Source: Gemmataceae bacterium
GTDB taxonomy: Bacteria; Planctomycetota; Planctomycetia; Gemmatales; Gemmataceae
Assembly: GCA_020847555.1 (NCBI GenBank)
Contig: JADLBT010000534.1
Location: 1 to 36,790, forward strand
Direction of reading: 5' to 3'
Length of the DNA: 36,790 bases
Below the pieces are notes generated by a model. The model made no database searches. It saw only the letters and a program-made list of their open reading frames with translations, and had not been told where the DNA came from. The stretch's first letter is position 1. The number at the start of each line of letters is the position of its first letter. This document shows positions 1 to 8,512 of this stretch, piece after piece. The translations under genes and the position numbers were made by a program.

Positions 1-113
1 AGGCGGGTTCGCCACGCCCCAAAAAGTCAAAGGGGACGGGTCGCATTGATTCGGAATGAGTCCGGTCGGGGAAAGGGAGGCGAAGAACAGGGGCACTTAT
101 CTAGTTCACTCGT

Positions 114-259
114 TTCCAAACTCTGTTTTCTCCGTTCCCAAACCCTGTTGGGGAACGGGTGGCCGCGAAACTCTGTTCCGCACCTGGCGCCCCGCCTGGG
201 GAGGCGCCGCGCGAAACGGAGTTTCGCGGCAGTGCGTTCCCAAACAGAGTTTGGGAACG
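114..259. repeat. Cluster of palindromic repeats in the 1-367 gap
   Basis: Positions 1-367 hold no gene I can support. Within them are at least three nested or adjacent inverted repeats. CGTTCCC (133-139) pairs with GGGAACG (151-157). CCGCGAAACTC (163-173) pairs with GAGTTTCGCGG (219-229) and encloses a GGCGCC-type inner repeat. CGTTCCCAAAC (235-245) pairs perfectly with GTTTGGGAACG (249-259) around a 3-base loop. The inner copy CGCGAAAC/GTTTCGCG (210-217/221-228) reuses the same sequence. The cluster lies downstream of the stop of the minus-strand gene ending at 368, so it may serve as a transcription end, but there is no clear T-tract. Confidence 0.7.
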
Positions 260-367
260 AGGAGAAACGAGGAGAACGAGGAGATATACGGGTACCAACG
301 CCGAGCGCAACTTCAAAAGAGCCCGCGCTGACGCTGCGGGCGCGGATAGGTTCTCCGTGCGCGGCCC

Positions 368-2416
368 TTACTTTTTCCCGACCAGCACCGTGAAGTTTGG
401 CGAGGCGCCTTGCAGGTTATTCAGCGCCGTCGCGGTCCCCAGCACATTCGCGTCCGCCCGGCTGGCCGCCGCGGCGTTCGCCGCCGCGCTCACCTCCACC
501 TCGATCGCGTCCTTACCCATCGGGATGGTCGTCTTCGACGCCGTCACGTTCGCCGGCAGGTTGCGCACCTCCAGCGCGATCGGCCCGGCGTAACCGCCCT
601 TGCGGACCGCCGTAATCTTGAGTTTCACCTTCGCGCCCGGCGCGAGTTTCAGCGGCGACGGTTCGACCTTCAGGGCGAACGGCGCCCGCTCCTTGACCGC
701 CAGCGCTACCCGCGTCAGCAGGTGGCGCGGCGGGAAGGGCAGGTTCGCCAGCGATTGCCGCAGCGGCGTGGTCAGGCTCGCGAGTTCCGTCACCGGCCTG
801 CCATCGACGGTCGCCTTGCCGACCAGGGCGAGCAGGTACGGGCCGGCGGGAACGTCGCGGGCCACCTGCACCTGCAGCGTCCCGCCCGGCAGAGCGGGCT
901 TGGCCGGCTGCTTCGCGGGGATCGTCAGCTGGCCCACGATCCCGGGGTGGTTCGCCTGCACGGTCACCTCGATCGGCCCCGTGTAGCCGCGCCGGCTCAC
1001 CAGCACCGGCAGCGCCAGCACACCCTCCGGTCCGACGTCGTACTGCTCGATGCCCAGCGCCAGGTCGAAGCCCGGGACGGACGGGGTGACCGTCAGCCGG
1101 TACGCCTCCGACGGGCCGCCCAGGTAGTTCAGGTGCTGCACCTCCAGAACGTAATCGCCGTCCTCCGTCGGCGCGAACTCGATGCGCTGGTCGGCCGGCG
1201 GCGCCAGCTGCGGGTTACTCCTGGCGATCTCCGCCTTTGTCGTCGCGCTCCTGAGCACCATGTAGACGAGGGTCGGCGCGTGCAGCTCGAGCGTCTGTGC
1301 CTCGACGAGCAGCTTCTGGCCTTTCTTGCCGGCGAAGACGTAGTGATCGACATCCTCGCTCTGCTGGAAGCGGCCGGTGATGCCGCCGGGGACCGGGACG
1401 CGGTTCGCCTTCGCCGGGTCGTTGTTCGGCTCCTGCTCGACCAGTTCCTCGTGGTCGCTCAGGGCCAGCACGACCGGCCAGCCGTACAGCCCGTTCGCCC
1501 CCTTCGGCGCCACCCACACCGTATCGACCGTCGGATCCGCCGGCGCCGCCACCTCGACCGGGGCCACGCCCTCGACGGCGGGGCCGGCGAAGTTGACCGA
1601 TATCTTGCCGCCGCGCTGCGCCGCCATCGGGATCGGCACCGTTGCCGCCGGGAAGTCGCCGACGCGCAGCCGATACCAGAACTCGGTCCCGCCGCGGTTG
1701 ATCGTGTCCCGGACCTCGACCAGGTAGTCGCCCGCCTCCTTGAACGTGTGGGTGAGCCGCGGGTCCGTCTGGCACCCGGGCGAATCGTTGGCGTGGGCGA
1801 TCTCGCGCATCGTCCTGGCGTCGTAGAGGGACAGCTGCGGATCGATCGCGAACCCCAGGCGGTGCCCCAGCACCTCGAAGGTGAGCCGCTGGCCGGCGGT
1901 CGCGGTGACCTTGTACCAGTCGCTCGTCTCGCCGTTCAGTTGCCCCACCGCCACGCTCGGGATCGGCAGCGGCTGGGGGGTGGCCTTGTTTCGGGCGGTG
2001 TCGGCGCGCATCACCTGCGGCAGGTCATCGACGCAGAACAGACGCAGGTTCGACATCCCGCGCGTTGTCGCCAGGCGAAACCCGTGGGGACCGAGCGGCG
2101 CGTCGGCGGGCACGTTGAGGCGGACGCGGAGTTTGGTGTTGTCCTCCCCGTTCTTCCTGTCGGTCGGGATGGTGACCTTGGCGGGGAAGGTGAGCAGCAG
2201 GCCGGTCGGGCCGGCCAGATTGGTGCCGGTGAGAGTGAGGTCCACGGTGGTGCCGCGCTGGACGCCGAGGGGCGCAACCGGACCGAGCACCGGGGCCTGC
2301 GGGCTCGGTTTGGATGGCGGCGGCGGTTTCTGCCCCCAGGCGTTCGGACGGGGACCACAGGTGAGCGCGATCAGGGCGAGCAGGGCGGCAGTGGGGAGAA
2401 ACCGACGGAGCGTCAT
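368..2416 (-). CDS. Secreted protein with two PPC (pre-peptidase C-terminal) domains
   Basis: A 682-residue protein exported by a Sec-type signal peptide (MTLRRFLPTAALLALIALTC). A segment typical of planctomycete surface proteins follows (about residues 40-140, beginning LGPVAPLGVQRGTTVDLTLTG), then two PPC-type beta domains. The first is at about 155-260 (GETSDWYKV...AGDYLVEVRD) and the second at about 345-450 (DVDHYVFAGKKGQKLLVEA...GDYVLEVQHL). The C-terminal third looks like Ig-type beta folds rich in Pro, Val and Lys. No catalytic domain is visible, so it is probably a cell-surface or secreted binding protein. The frame stays open upstream to 2635, but that stretch translates a hairpin repeat, and the signal peptide sets the start at the ATG at 2416. 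The function is inferred from domain type only. Confidence 0.85.
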   Translation of the reverse strand: MTLRRFLPTAALLALIALTCGPRPNAWGQKPPPPSKPSPQAPVLGPVAPLGVQRGTTVDLTLTGTNLAGPTGLLLTFPAKVTIPTDRKNGEDNTKLRVRLNVPADAPLGPHGFRLATTRGMSNLRLFCVDDLPQVMRADTARNKATPQPLPIPSVAVGQLNGETSDWYKVTATAGQRLTFEVLGHRLGFAIDPQLSLYDARTMREIAHANDSPGCQTDPRLTHTFKEAGDYLVEVRDTINRGGTEFWYRLRVGDFPAATVPIPMAAQRGGKISVNFAGPAVEGVAPVEVAAPADPTVDTVWVAPKGANGLYGWPVVLALSDHEELVEQEPNNDPAKANRVPVPGGITGRFQQSEDVDHYVFAGKKGQKLLVEAQTLELHAPTLVYMVLRSATTKAEIARSNPQLAPPADQRIEFAPTEDGDYVLEVQHLNYLGGPSEAYRLTVTPSVPGFDLALGIEQYDVGPEGVLALPVLVSRRGYTGPIEVTVQANHPGIVGQLTIPAKQPAKPALPGGTLQVQVARDVPAGPYLLALVGKATVDGRPVTELASLTTPLRQSLANLPFPPRHLLTRVALAVKERAPFALKVEPSPLKLAPGAKVKLKITAVRKGGYAGPIALEVRNLPANVTASKTTIPMGKDAIEVEVSAAANAAAASRADANVLGTATALNNLQGASPNFTVLVGKK

Positions 2417-2585
2417 GGCGTCCTCGTCTGGAGCAGGAATGATGGCTGCCGGGGGAGCAAACCGTGAACCGACGGGGTGAAGACAACTGAAGATGATGAT
2501 AGTCGGAGCCGACGCCTCCGCAACCGAAAAGGGGGAAAGCGTGTCTCCCGCGCCCTGCCGGTGTGCGGAGCTAACAGAAAGCGTG

Positions 2586-2655
2586 AAAGCCCAAGGGCTG
2601 CAGCTCGTGGGCGAAGTGCCGAAGACCTGGCCCACGGGCCGCAGCCCCTGGACTT
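2586..2655. repeat. Two-hairpin dispersed repeat, copy 1
   Basis: Left hairpin AAAGCCCA...TGGGC and right hairpin GGCCCACGGG...CCCCTGG, joined by the linker GAAGTGCCGAAGACCT. It belongs to the family also found at 3225, 8913, 14500, 25274, 27511 and 30594. It lies between the two minus-strand genes starting at 2416 and ending at 2666, and it is decayed relative to the other copies because several stem pairs are mismatched. Confidence 0.75.
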
Positions 2656-2665
2656 TAGGCTGACG

Positions 2666-2998
2666 TCAGCGCCAGAGCCAGCCCCATCCCGGATCGTCAA
2701 TTCCGTCCCACGCCACCCAGCCCTCCTTGGCCCCGCCGAGGGCGAAAATCGACCCCTGATTAGCCTCCGTCAAGTACACCTTGATGTACCACACGCCGTT
2801 GCTGCCCTGGACGGCTTCCAGTTTTTGCAGGCCCGCGATCCAGCGCCAGACGAGTACCGCGCCGGGGGCGGCATAGGCGACCTCGCGCGGGATCAGCTGG
2901 GGGCTGAACGTACCGGCCCCCATCCAGGGAAGATTCAAGATGGACATCCACCCGGTGTTCTGGGGATTGGCCCGCAGGTAGTAACCGATCCATGCCAT
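2666..2998 (-). CDS. Small hypothetical protein, 110 aa
   Basis: I do not recognise this protein. It begins [16 protein letters not shown] and is rich in Trp, Gly and aromatic residues (for example [17 protein letters not shown] at the C-terminus). It has no signal peptide, membrane segment or known motif. The start at 2998 is preceded by GTGAGG at a usable distance, and a sigma-70-like promoter lies about 70 bases further upstream (3073-3101), which supports a real gene. The frame is open further upstream to 3073, but that would overlap the -10 box. It could be a small cytoplasmic protein or a fragment of a larger family. Confidence 0.6.
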   Translation of the reverse strand: MAWIGYYLRANPQNTGWMSILNLPWMGAGTFSPQLIPREVAYAAPGAVLVWRWIAGLQKLEAVQGSNGVWYIKVYLTEANQGSIFALGGAKEGWVAWDGIDDPGWGWLWR

Positions 2999-3072
2999 TG
3001 GAAACCTCACAGTGACTGGGCGGGAGGGATCCGGGACGCCCGCGGCGGCCAATCTCCTCCCCGAATTGTCCA

Positions 3073-3101
3073 ATTATCCTATCCCCTTCCTCGCGATGCA
3101 A
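3073..3101 (-). promoter_or_regulatory. Candidate sigma-70 promoter for the 2998 gene
   Basis: On the minus strand TTGCAT (3096-3101) and GATAAT (3073-3078) are separated by exactly 17 bases. A start near 3066 would give a leader of about 70 bases before the ATG at 2998. Match to consensus is good at both boxes. Confidence 0.5.
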
Positions 3102-3161
3102 TGACATTCCTGCAAACTCGGCCGCGGGGGCGAGGGGGCGCGTTGTTTTCCATGCCCGCCG

Positions 3162-3190
3162 TTGCACCCGGCCGGTGCGGACCGTACAGT
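3162..3190 (+). promoter_or_regulatory. Candidate sigma-70 promoter for the Tat-signal gene
   Basis: TTGCAC (3162-3167) and TACAGT (3185-3190) are separated by 17 bases. Transcription would begin near 3197, so the two-hairpin repeat at 3225-3289 would lie inside the 5' leader of the gene starting at 3303. Confidence 0.45.
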
Positions 3191-3224
3191 GACGCGGATC
3201 GCCCTGTCGCGGTGCCGTCCTCAG

Positions 3225-3289
3225 TCCACAGGTGGGGCGCCCCGTGGGTGAAGTGCCGGAGACGTGGCCCACGGGCCGCCGCGGGCTTT
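3225..3289. repeat. Two-hairpin dispersed repeat, copy 2 (in a 5' leader)
   Basis: Left hairpin TCCACAGGTGGGGCGCCCCGT region, linker GAAGTGCCGGAGACGT, right hairpin GGCCCACGGG...GCGGGCTTT. The linker differs from copy 1 at only two positions. The element ends a few bases before the ribosome binding site of the gene at 3303. It shares the gap 2999-3302 with the two opposed promoters described here; nothing else is seen there. Confidence 0.75.
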
Positions 3290-3302
3290 GAGAGGAGCGA
3301 AC

Positions 3303-4577
3303 ATGATTACGAGACGCACCTTTGTCAACGCGGTCGGCGCCGGCACGGTCGGGGCCGCCGTCGCCGCGGGGGACGCCCAGCCCGCGCCACCGGCCCGCCG
3401 CCGGCGCCTGGCCGTCATCACCACGGAATGGCGCGACCGCTCGCACGCCTGGCACATGGCCGAGCGGTTCCTGCACGGCTACCCGACCGAGGGCCGCTGG
3501 CACCGGCCGCCGTTCGAGGTCGTGGCGGCCTACGTCGATCAGACGCCGAAGAACGACCTGAGCCGGCAGCGCGCCAAGGAGTTCGAGTTCACGATCTACC
3601 GCACGATCGCAGAGGCGCTGCGCCGCGGCGGCAAGCAGCTCGCGGTCGATGCGGTGCTGATCATCGGCGAGCACGGCAACTACCCGCGCAACCAGATCGG
3701 GCAGAAGGAGTACCCGCGCTACGAGTTCTTCCGCCAGGTGACAGACGTCTTCCGCAAGGACGGGCGGACGACGCCGGTGTTCAACGACAAGCACCTGTCG
3801 TGGCGCTGGGAGTGGGCGGCCGAGATGGTGGCGACCGCCCGCAAGCTCGGGTTCGCGTTCCTGGCTGGGTCGTCCCTGCCGGTGACGTGGCGGATGCCGG
3901 CGGTCGATCTGCCCCACGGGGCCGATGTCGAGGAGGTGATGTGCGTCGCGTTCGGCGGCGTGGACAGTTACGATTTCCACGCGCTGGAGGTGATCCAGTG
4001 CATGGCCGAGCGGCGGCGCGGTGGAGAGAGGGGCGTCGTCGGCATGCACGCGCTGCGCGGCGACGCGGTGTGGAAGGCGCTCGACAGCGGCTCGTGGAAG
4101 GCCGGCGGGTGGGATCCGCGGCTGTTCGAGGCGTGCCTGTGCCGGAGCCAGACGCTGGCCCAGCCACCGACGTTCAGTCACCGCTACCCGACGCCGAAGC
4201 AAATGCGCGCGTGGGTGCGCGAGCCGGTGGCGTATCGATTCGAGTACGGCGACGGGTTGAAGGCGACGATGCTATTGCTGAACGGACTGGTCGGCGACTT
4301 CACGTTCGCGGCCCGGCTGCGCGGTCAGGCCGAGCCGTTCTCGACGTTGTTCTACCTGCCGCCAAACCCGAACGTCACGTACTCGGCGGCCCTGATGGCA
4401 AAGGCGGAGGAGACGTTCGTCACCGGCCGGACGCCGTACCCGATCGAGCGGACGCTGCTGACGACGGGGCTGGTGGCGGCGGGCATGGCGTCGCTCGCGG
4501 CGGGCAAGCGTCTCGCCACCCCGCACCTGGCGGTCCGCTACACGGCGCCGCGCGAGTCCACCTTCGCGCGGACCTGA
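3303..4577 (+). CDS. Tat-signal (twin-arginine) hypothetical protein
   Basis: A 424-residue protein. The N-terminus [20 protein letters not shown] has the twin-arginine pattern RRTFV followed by a small hydrophobic stretch and an Ala-rich cleavage region, so the folded protein is probably exported by the Tat route, or the motif is a relic. The mature part starts with an alternating strand and helix pattern ([20 protein letters not shown], then a segment with [12 protein letters not shown]), which suggests a Rossmann-like fold. It is rich in conserved-looking His, Asp and Trp. I do not recognise a named family and assign no reaction. GAGGAG sits 5 bases before the ATG at 3303 and fixes the start; the frame is open upstream only through the repeat element. 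Confidence 0.8.
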   Translation: MITRRTFVNAVGAGTVGAAVAAGDAQPAPPARRRRLAVITTEWRDRSHAWHMAERFLHGYPTEGRWHRPPFEVVAAYVDQTPKNDLSRQRAKEFEFTIYRTIAEALRRGGKQLAVDAVLIIGEHGNYPRNQIGQKEYPRYEFFRQVTDVFRKDGRTTPVFNDKHLSWRWEWAAEMVATARKLGFAFLAGSSLPVTWRMPAVDLPHGADVEEVMCVAFGGVDSYDFHALEVIQCMAERRRGGERGVVGMHALRGDAVWKALDSGSWKAGGWDPRLFEACLCRSQTLAQPPTFSHRYPTPKQMRAWVREPVAYRFEYGDGLKATMLLLNGLVGDFTFAARLRGQAEPFSTLFYLPPNPNVTYSAALMAKAEETFVTGRTPYPIERTLLTTGLVAAGMASLAAGKRLATPHLAVRYTAPRESTFART

Positions 4578-4638
4578 CCTTTGCCAGAAGGCTGGCGGCT
4601 CGACGGGGCTTCAAGGCGGTACGAGTAGCTCGCCGGCA

Positions 4639-6054
4639 TTACAGGTGCATCCCCAGCAGGAACTCGGCGTTCGAGCGCGTCTTCCGGAGGCGTCCCGTCA
4701 GCAGCTCCATCGCCTCGACCGGGTTCATGTCGCTCAGTACCTTCCGCAGCAGCCAGACGCGCCGCAGCTCCTCCGCGTCGAGCAGCAGCTCCTCGCGCCG
4801 CGTACCCGACGCATTCACATCGATGGCGGGCCAGACGCGCTTATCGACGAGGCGCCGGTCGAGGTGCAACTCCATGTTGCCGGTCCCCTTGAACTCCTCG
4901 AAGATCACCTCGTCCATCTTGCTGCCGGTATCGACGAGGGCGGTCGCGAGGATCGTCAGGCTGCCGCCGCCCTCGATGGCCCGAGCCGATCCGAAGAAGC
5001 GCTTCGGTTTCTCCAGCACGCCGGCCGTCAGGCCGCCGGTCAGCGTCTTGCTGTTCGCCGGTGCCTCCGAATTGTAGGCCCGGGCGAGCCGGGTGATCGA
5101 GTCGAGCAGGATCACGACATCCTGGCCGAACTCGACCAGCCGCCGGGTCCGCTCCAGCACGATCTCGGCGACCCGGATGTGCTGCTTCGCCGGCTCGTCG
5201 AACGTGCTGGCGATCACCTCCGCCCGCAGGCCGGTGACCGCCCGCTGCATCTCCGTCACCTCCTCGGGCCGCTCGTCGATGAGCAGCACGATCAGGTGGC
5301 ACTCGGGATGGTTGCGCTGGATGCTCCGCGCGATTTTCTGGAGCAGGACGGTCTTGCCGGTGCGCGGCGGGGCGACGATCAGGCCGCGCTGGCCCTTGCC
5401 GATGGGCGTCACCAGGTCGATCACCCGGGTGTTCAGGTCGCCCGGATCAGTCTCCAGGAGCAGCCGCTTGCTCGGGTGCAGCGGGGTCAGATCCTCGAAC
5501 ACCACGCGGCGGCCGACCTGTTCCGGATCCTGGCCGTTGATCGCTTCGACCTGGAGCAGCGCGAGGTATTGCTGGCCCTCGAAGGGAGCCCGCACCGTGC
5601 CCTCGACCGTCATGCCGGTCTGCAGGCCGAGGCGTCGCACCTGCGCCGGCGAGACGTAGACGTCTTCTGGCGAGGTAAGGTAATTCCACTGGGCGTGGCG
5701 GAGGAAGCCGTACCCCTCGGGCAGCACCTCCAGCGTCCCGTCGGCCCGAAGCGTTTGCCCCTTGCGGCCGCGGGCCCGGAAGATGGCCGCGATCAGATCC
5801 TGCCGCGCCAGGCTCGCCGCGGACTCGACGCCCTCGTCATGGGCGATCTGAAGCAGTTCCGGGGCGCTCGTGGCCTGGAAGTCGCGCAGGTGGGTCGAAT
5901 CGGCCGGCCGGGGCGCGGGCTCGACGACGAGCGGGCGGTCCGCGACGACGTGATCCGCCTCCTCCTTGCGCGGCCGGCGGACGCGCCGAGTCGGCTTCGC
6001 CGCTGTTTTCGTTTCCTTCACCGTCCGGTGATTCGTCGTATTCAATTCGTTCAT
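4639..6054 (-). CDS. rho: Transcription termination factor Rho
   Basis: A 471-residue Rho, the hexameric RNA-dependent ATPase helicase that ends transcription. Residues 1-50 are a basic, low-complexity extension. An N-terminal helical segment (about 52-95) is followed by the RNA-binding OB fold (about 105-180: [14 protein letters not shown], then [21 protein letters not shown]). The ATPase core has a P-loop APPRTGKT at 228-235, [12 protein letters not shown] at 258-269, and the Walker B/Q-loop region [13 protein letters not shown] at about 316-328, followed by LTGG and the conserved [13 protein letters not shown]. The usual P-loop is APPKAGKT; here the first Lys is Arg and Ala is Thr, while the nucleotide-binding Lys is kept. 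GGAG lies 7 bases before the ATG at 6054. It lies downstream of tRNA-fMet on the same strand, with a hairpin between them. Confidence 0.98.
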   Translation of the reverse strand: MNELNTTNHRTVKETKTAAKPTRRVRRPRKEEADHVVADRPLVVEPAPRPADSTHLRDFQATSAPELLQIAHDEGVESAASLARQDLIAAIFRARGRKGQTLRADGTLEVLPEGYGFLRHAQWNYLTSPEDVYVSPAQVRRLGLQTGMTVEGTVRAPFEGQQYLALLQVEAINGQDPEQVGRRVVFEDLTPLHPSKRLLLETDPGDLNTRVIDLVTPIGKGQRGLIVAPPRTGKTVLLQKIARSIQRNHPECHLIVLLIDERPEEVTEMQRAVTGLRAEVIASTFDEPAKQHIRVAEIVLERTRRLVEFGQDVVILLDSITRLARAYNSEAPANSKTLTGGLTAGVLEKPKRFFGSARAIEGGGSLTILATALVDTGSKMDEVIFEEFKGTGNMELHLDRRLVDKRVWPAIDVNASGTRREELLLDAEELRRVWLLRKVLSDMNPVEAMELLTGRLRKTRSNAEFLLGMHL

Positions 6055-6200
6055 GGGATAACTCCATGTGTTCCGTTCGTATGTCGCGATGATTCTGGTT
6101 CTCGCAAGAGTGAAACGGACAGGAATGACCGCCGCTCTCTGTCGCCAGGTGGCTGCGTCGGTCGGTCGAAAGGGGTAACAGAGATGGCCTGGAAGTGACC

Positions 6201-6230
6201 CGTCGGGGCCGGTAGTTACCGACCCCGACG
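6201..6230 (-). terminator. Hairpin after tRNA-fMet, probable terminator
   Basis: CGTCGGGG (6201-6208) pairs with CCCCGACG (6223-6230). The stem continues as CGGTA/TACCG with one mismatch and a 2-base loop. It begins 12 bases past the 3' end of the tRNA, on the transcript side. No T-run follows, so it could be a 3' processing boundary or part of the rho leader (6055-6200) rather than a classical terminator. Confidence 0.5.
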
Positions 6231-6241
6231 AGCCACGCGAG

Positions 6242-6313
6242 TTCCGGGGGTGGGATTTGAACCCACGACCTCCAGGTTATGAGCCTGGCGAGCCGCCACT
6301 GCTCCACCCCGGG
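6242..6313 (-). tRNA. Initiator tRNA-Met (CAT)
   Basis: Minus-strand cloverleaf of 72 bases with anticodon CAT in the loop CTCATAA. Two marks identify it as the initiator: the acceptor ends in a C1 x A72 mismatch (the stem then pairs CCGGGG with CCCCGG), and the D stem GAGC/GCTC gives the A11:U24 pair. The T arm is GTGGG-TTCAAAT-CCCAC. The anticodon stem is CCAGG/CCTGG, so pair 29:41 is A:U in place of the usual G:C, and only two of the three conserved G:C pairs remain. CCA is not encoded (the next bases are CT after the discriminator A). Confidence 0.93.
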
Positions 6314-6461
6314 ATCGGTGTTCCTGACTGGGGACCGCCCGCCCTCGCGGAGGGGGGCTCGAGGCGTGTGCGGTCAGGGGAAGACGGATAGGTCTACTCC
6401 GGTGCTCAAGAAGTTAGAGAGGTTCCATCGGAAAAAGGTTCGGGAAAAAGCCTCGGTCCGA

Positions 6462-6500
6462 CCGCTTGCGGCCCCGCGTGCCTCGCGAAGCCACAAGCGG
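6462..6500 (-). terminator. Possible terminator of the sigma factor gene
   Basis: On the minus strand, 12 bases after the stop codon of the sigma gene, CCGCTTG and CAAGCGG (6494-6500 and 6462-6468) form an inverted repeat with a GC-rich interior, and two T5 runs follow within about 40 bases. The T-runs are not directly adjacent to the stem, so efficiency is uncertain. Confidence 0.35.
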
Positions 6501-6511
6501 CCGGTGGTCCG

Positions 6512-8086
6512 TTACGCCGACTCGGCGAAGCCCGCGAGGCGGTCGCTGGAGTCCGGCTGGCGCAGGCGGGCGAGTCCGCGGTTCTCGATCTGCCGGATGC
6601 GCTCGCGCGTGATCCCGAAGATCTGCGACACCTCGTCCAGCGTCCGGGCACGGCCGTCCTTGAGGCCGAAACGTAGCTCGATCACCTCCCGGTCGCGCGG
6701 CGCCAGGCAGCGCAGCACCTCGGCCACGCGCTCCCGCAGCAGCCCGCGGTCGATCGATTCGACCGCGTGACTCGGACCGTCCGACGAGCGGAGGAAGTCC
6801 TCCAGCGTGTTCTCGTCGTCGTCGCCGATCGGCTCGTCCAGGCTCGCCGGGTGGCGGGCTACCGCGCGCAGGGCCCGCACCTCCTGGGGCGCGATCTCCA
6901 GAACCACCGCGATCTCCTCGACCGTTGCCTCGCGGCCGTACCGGACCATCAGGTCGCCGGCCACGCGGTCGAGGGAGGACAGCAGGCCGACGTGGTGACA
7001 CGGCACCCGGACCATGCGGGACGAGTCGGACAGCGCTCGCGTCACGCCCTGGCGGATCCACCAGGTGGCGTAGGTGCCGAACTTGAAGCCGAGGCGGTAG
7101 TCGTACTTATCGACGGCCCGCATCAGGCCGCTGTTCCCCTCCTGGATGAGGTCGGCGAACGGCAGCCCCCGCCCCCGGTACTTCTTCGCGATCGACACCA
7201 CCAGCCGCAGGTTCGCCTCCGCCAGCTGCGCCCGCGCCTGCTGGTACGCAGCGCGACGGCGCTTCAGCACCTGGACCAGGGCGGCCAGTTCCTCGGGCAT
7301 GGCACGGATCTCGGCCAGCAGCTCATTCAACTCCTCCTCGCGTGCGACCGTGGCCGCACGCCGCTCGCCAATCCCTCGGGCCAGGTCGGTGACAAGTGCC
7401 ACCCGCGTCTCGAACTCTTCCGACCACAGGTCGATCAGCTCGATCCGCGGCGACAGTTCCTCGGCCAGGTGAGCGGCCAGGCGGAGCCGCTGGCGCAGCG
7501 ACCGGCGCGCGCGTGCCTTCGCAACGTGAGAGATGCGAGTCCGCTGGAGTTGACGGAAGTCGGCCGCCGCCTCGGTCTGCAACTTCCGGAGACTTTCGAG
7601 ATGTCCGGGGAGGCGGGCGCGGATGCGCTCGCTGGTCAAATCCAGGCCGGGGAGCACGTCGATGGTGCGGTCCAGCGGCAGCAGACCGGCGTGGCAGCGC
7701 TCGAAGGTATCGATCACCTTCCCGAGCGTGCCCCAGCTCCACAGGGCGGCCCGGCGGTAGCGCTGGCGGGCGTTGTCGAGACCCTGCGTCAGGGCGATTT
7801 CCTGCGGCCGGTTGAGCAGCGGGATCGACCCCATCTGCTGGAGGTACAGCCCTAGCGTGTCCTCGGCGGAAGCGACCTCGCCCTGAGCCGGGGCGTCCGC
7901 GGTCGAACCGTCCTCGTCCTCCGGACCGTGCGGCCGGCCGGCGTCGTCCGGGCGCGCCCGGGTTCGGCTCTCCAGCTCGTCGTCGAAGCAATCGTTAGTG
8001 GGTTTACGAGAGAGATTATGTTGTTTTGCCGAGGACTGCCGACCACGCCGAGCCGCGGCCCGGCGCAGGGTGAGATTCCGTTTCAT
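6512..8086 (-). CDS. RNA polymerase sigma-70 family factor (RpoD-like)
   Basis: A 524-residue sigma-70 protein. Region 1.2 is at about 76-105 ([20 protein letters not shown]). A long helical non-conserved insert (about 110-285) comes before region 2 at about 287-350 ([53 protein letters not shown]). Region 3 follows at about 358-435, and region 4 at about 445-510 with the helix-turn-helix [17 protein letters not shown]. Region 1.1 is absent; the first 70 residues are charged and disordered. Where primary sigmas read IRIPVHM after region 2, this one reads [17 protein letters not shown], so it is more likely a group 2 (alternative, RpoD-like) factor than the housekeeping one. GAGG lies 8 bases before the ATG. 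Confidence 0.95.
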   Translation of the reverse strand: MKRNLTLRRAAARRGRQSSAKQHNLSRKPTNDCFDDELESRTRARPDDAGRPHGPEDEDGSTADAPAQGEVASAEDTLGLYLQQMGSIPLLNRPQEIALTQGLDNARQRYRRAALWSWGTLGKVIDTFERCHAGLLPLDRTIDVLPGLDLTSERIRARLPGHLESLRKLQTEAAADFRQLQRTRISHVAKARARRSLRQRLRLAAHLAEELSPRIELIDLWSEEFETRVALVTDLARGIGERRAATVAREEELNELLAEIRAMPEELAALVQVLKRRRAAYQQARAQLAEANLRLVVSIAKKYRGRGLPFADLIQEGNSGLMRAVDKYDYRLGFKFGTYATWWIRQGVTRALSDSSRMVRVPCHHVGLLSSLDRVAGDLMVRYGREATVEEIAVVLEIAPQEVRALRAVARHPASLDEPIGDDDENTLEDFLRSSDGPSHAVESIDRGLLRERVAEVLRCLAPRDREVIELRFGLKDGRARTLDEVSQIFGITRERIRQIENRGLARLRQPDSSDRLAGFAESA

Positions 8087-8340
8087 GGGTGCCGCCTCTT
8101 ACGCTGTTGGATGTGTCGCCGGTGGGGTTGTTGAGCCCGCGGGCCAGCGTCGCCGTCTCTGATTCTACGCAAAGACCACGCCGCGATGTTCGTACCGCAC
8201 GGCGAATAATGGCGGCGCGCCGCCTGGACTCCGCGGAACGGATACGGAACGGTGGGGCGTCTCTTTGACCGGGGTGGGCAGCGGCGGTCGTGGGCTCCGG
8301 CCGACACGGGAGAAAGAAGCGCCGTCGGGAGCCGACCGAC

Positions 8341-8362
8341 TGCCTTATGATTAGATAAGGCA
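8341..8362. promoter_or_regulatory. Perfect palindrome between divergent genes, candidate operator
   Basis: TGCCTTAT (8341-8348) and ATAAGGCA (8355-8362) form a perfect 8-base inverted repeat with a 6-base spacer, in an otherwise very GC-rich gap (8087-8512) between the sigma gene (minus) and the DUF4404 gene (plus). The AT-rich arms and spacing suit a dimeric regulator's binding site. No regulator gene adjoins it. Confidence 0.45.
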
Positions 8363-8430
8363 AACCCCGGACCGATTCAGGATTACCGGGGATTCCGCAC
8401 AAGGTGCGCCGCACCCGCGGCGTTGCTCTC

Positions 8431-8460
8431 TTGTCTGCCCGGGAAGCGGCCCCCTATTCT
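8431..8460 (+). promoter_or_regulatory. Candidate promoter for the DUF4404 gene
   Basis: TTGTCT (8431-8436) and TATTCT (8455-8460) are 18 bases apart. Transcription would start near 8467, leaving a leader of about 46 bases that contains the strong AGGAGG site at 8501-8506. The palindrome at 8341-8362 lies about 70 bases upstream of the -35 box. Confidence 0.5.
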
Positions 8461-8512
8461 GAACTGGGTGGAGTGACCGCCGGGGCTCAGTCCGTTGTGC
8501 AGGAGGACCGTC

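Noticed and set aside
410..2467. Long open frame on the plus strand opposite the PPC-domain gene
   Set aside because: Arg/His/Gln-rich translation with no fold, fully antisense to a gene with a signal peptide and clear domains; a GC-rich shadow.
2417..2635. N-terminal extension of the PPC-domain protein
   Set aside because: The extra 73 codons translate a hairpin repeat ([12 protein letters not shown] type) and precede a normal signal peptide; a similar false extension occurs before the NYN gene at 25201-25323.
4645..6198. Open frame of 517 codons opposite rho
   Set aside because: Antisense to an unmistakable Rho protein; composition is that of a shadow frame.
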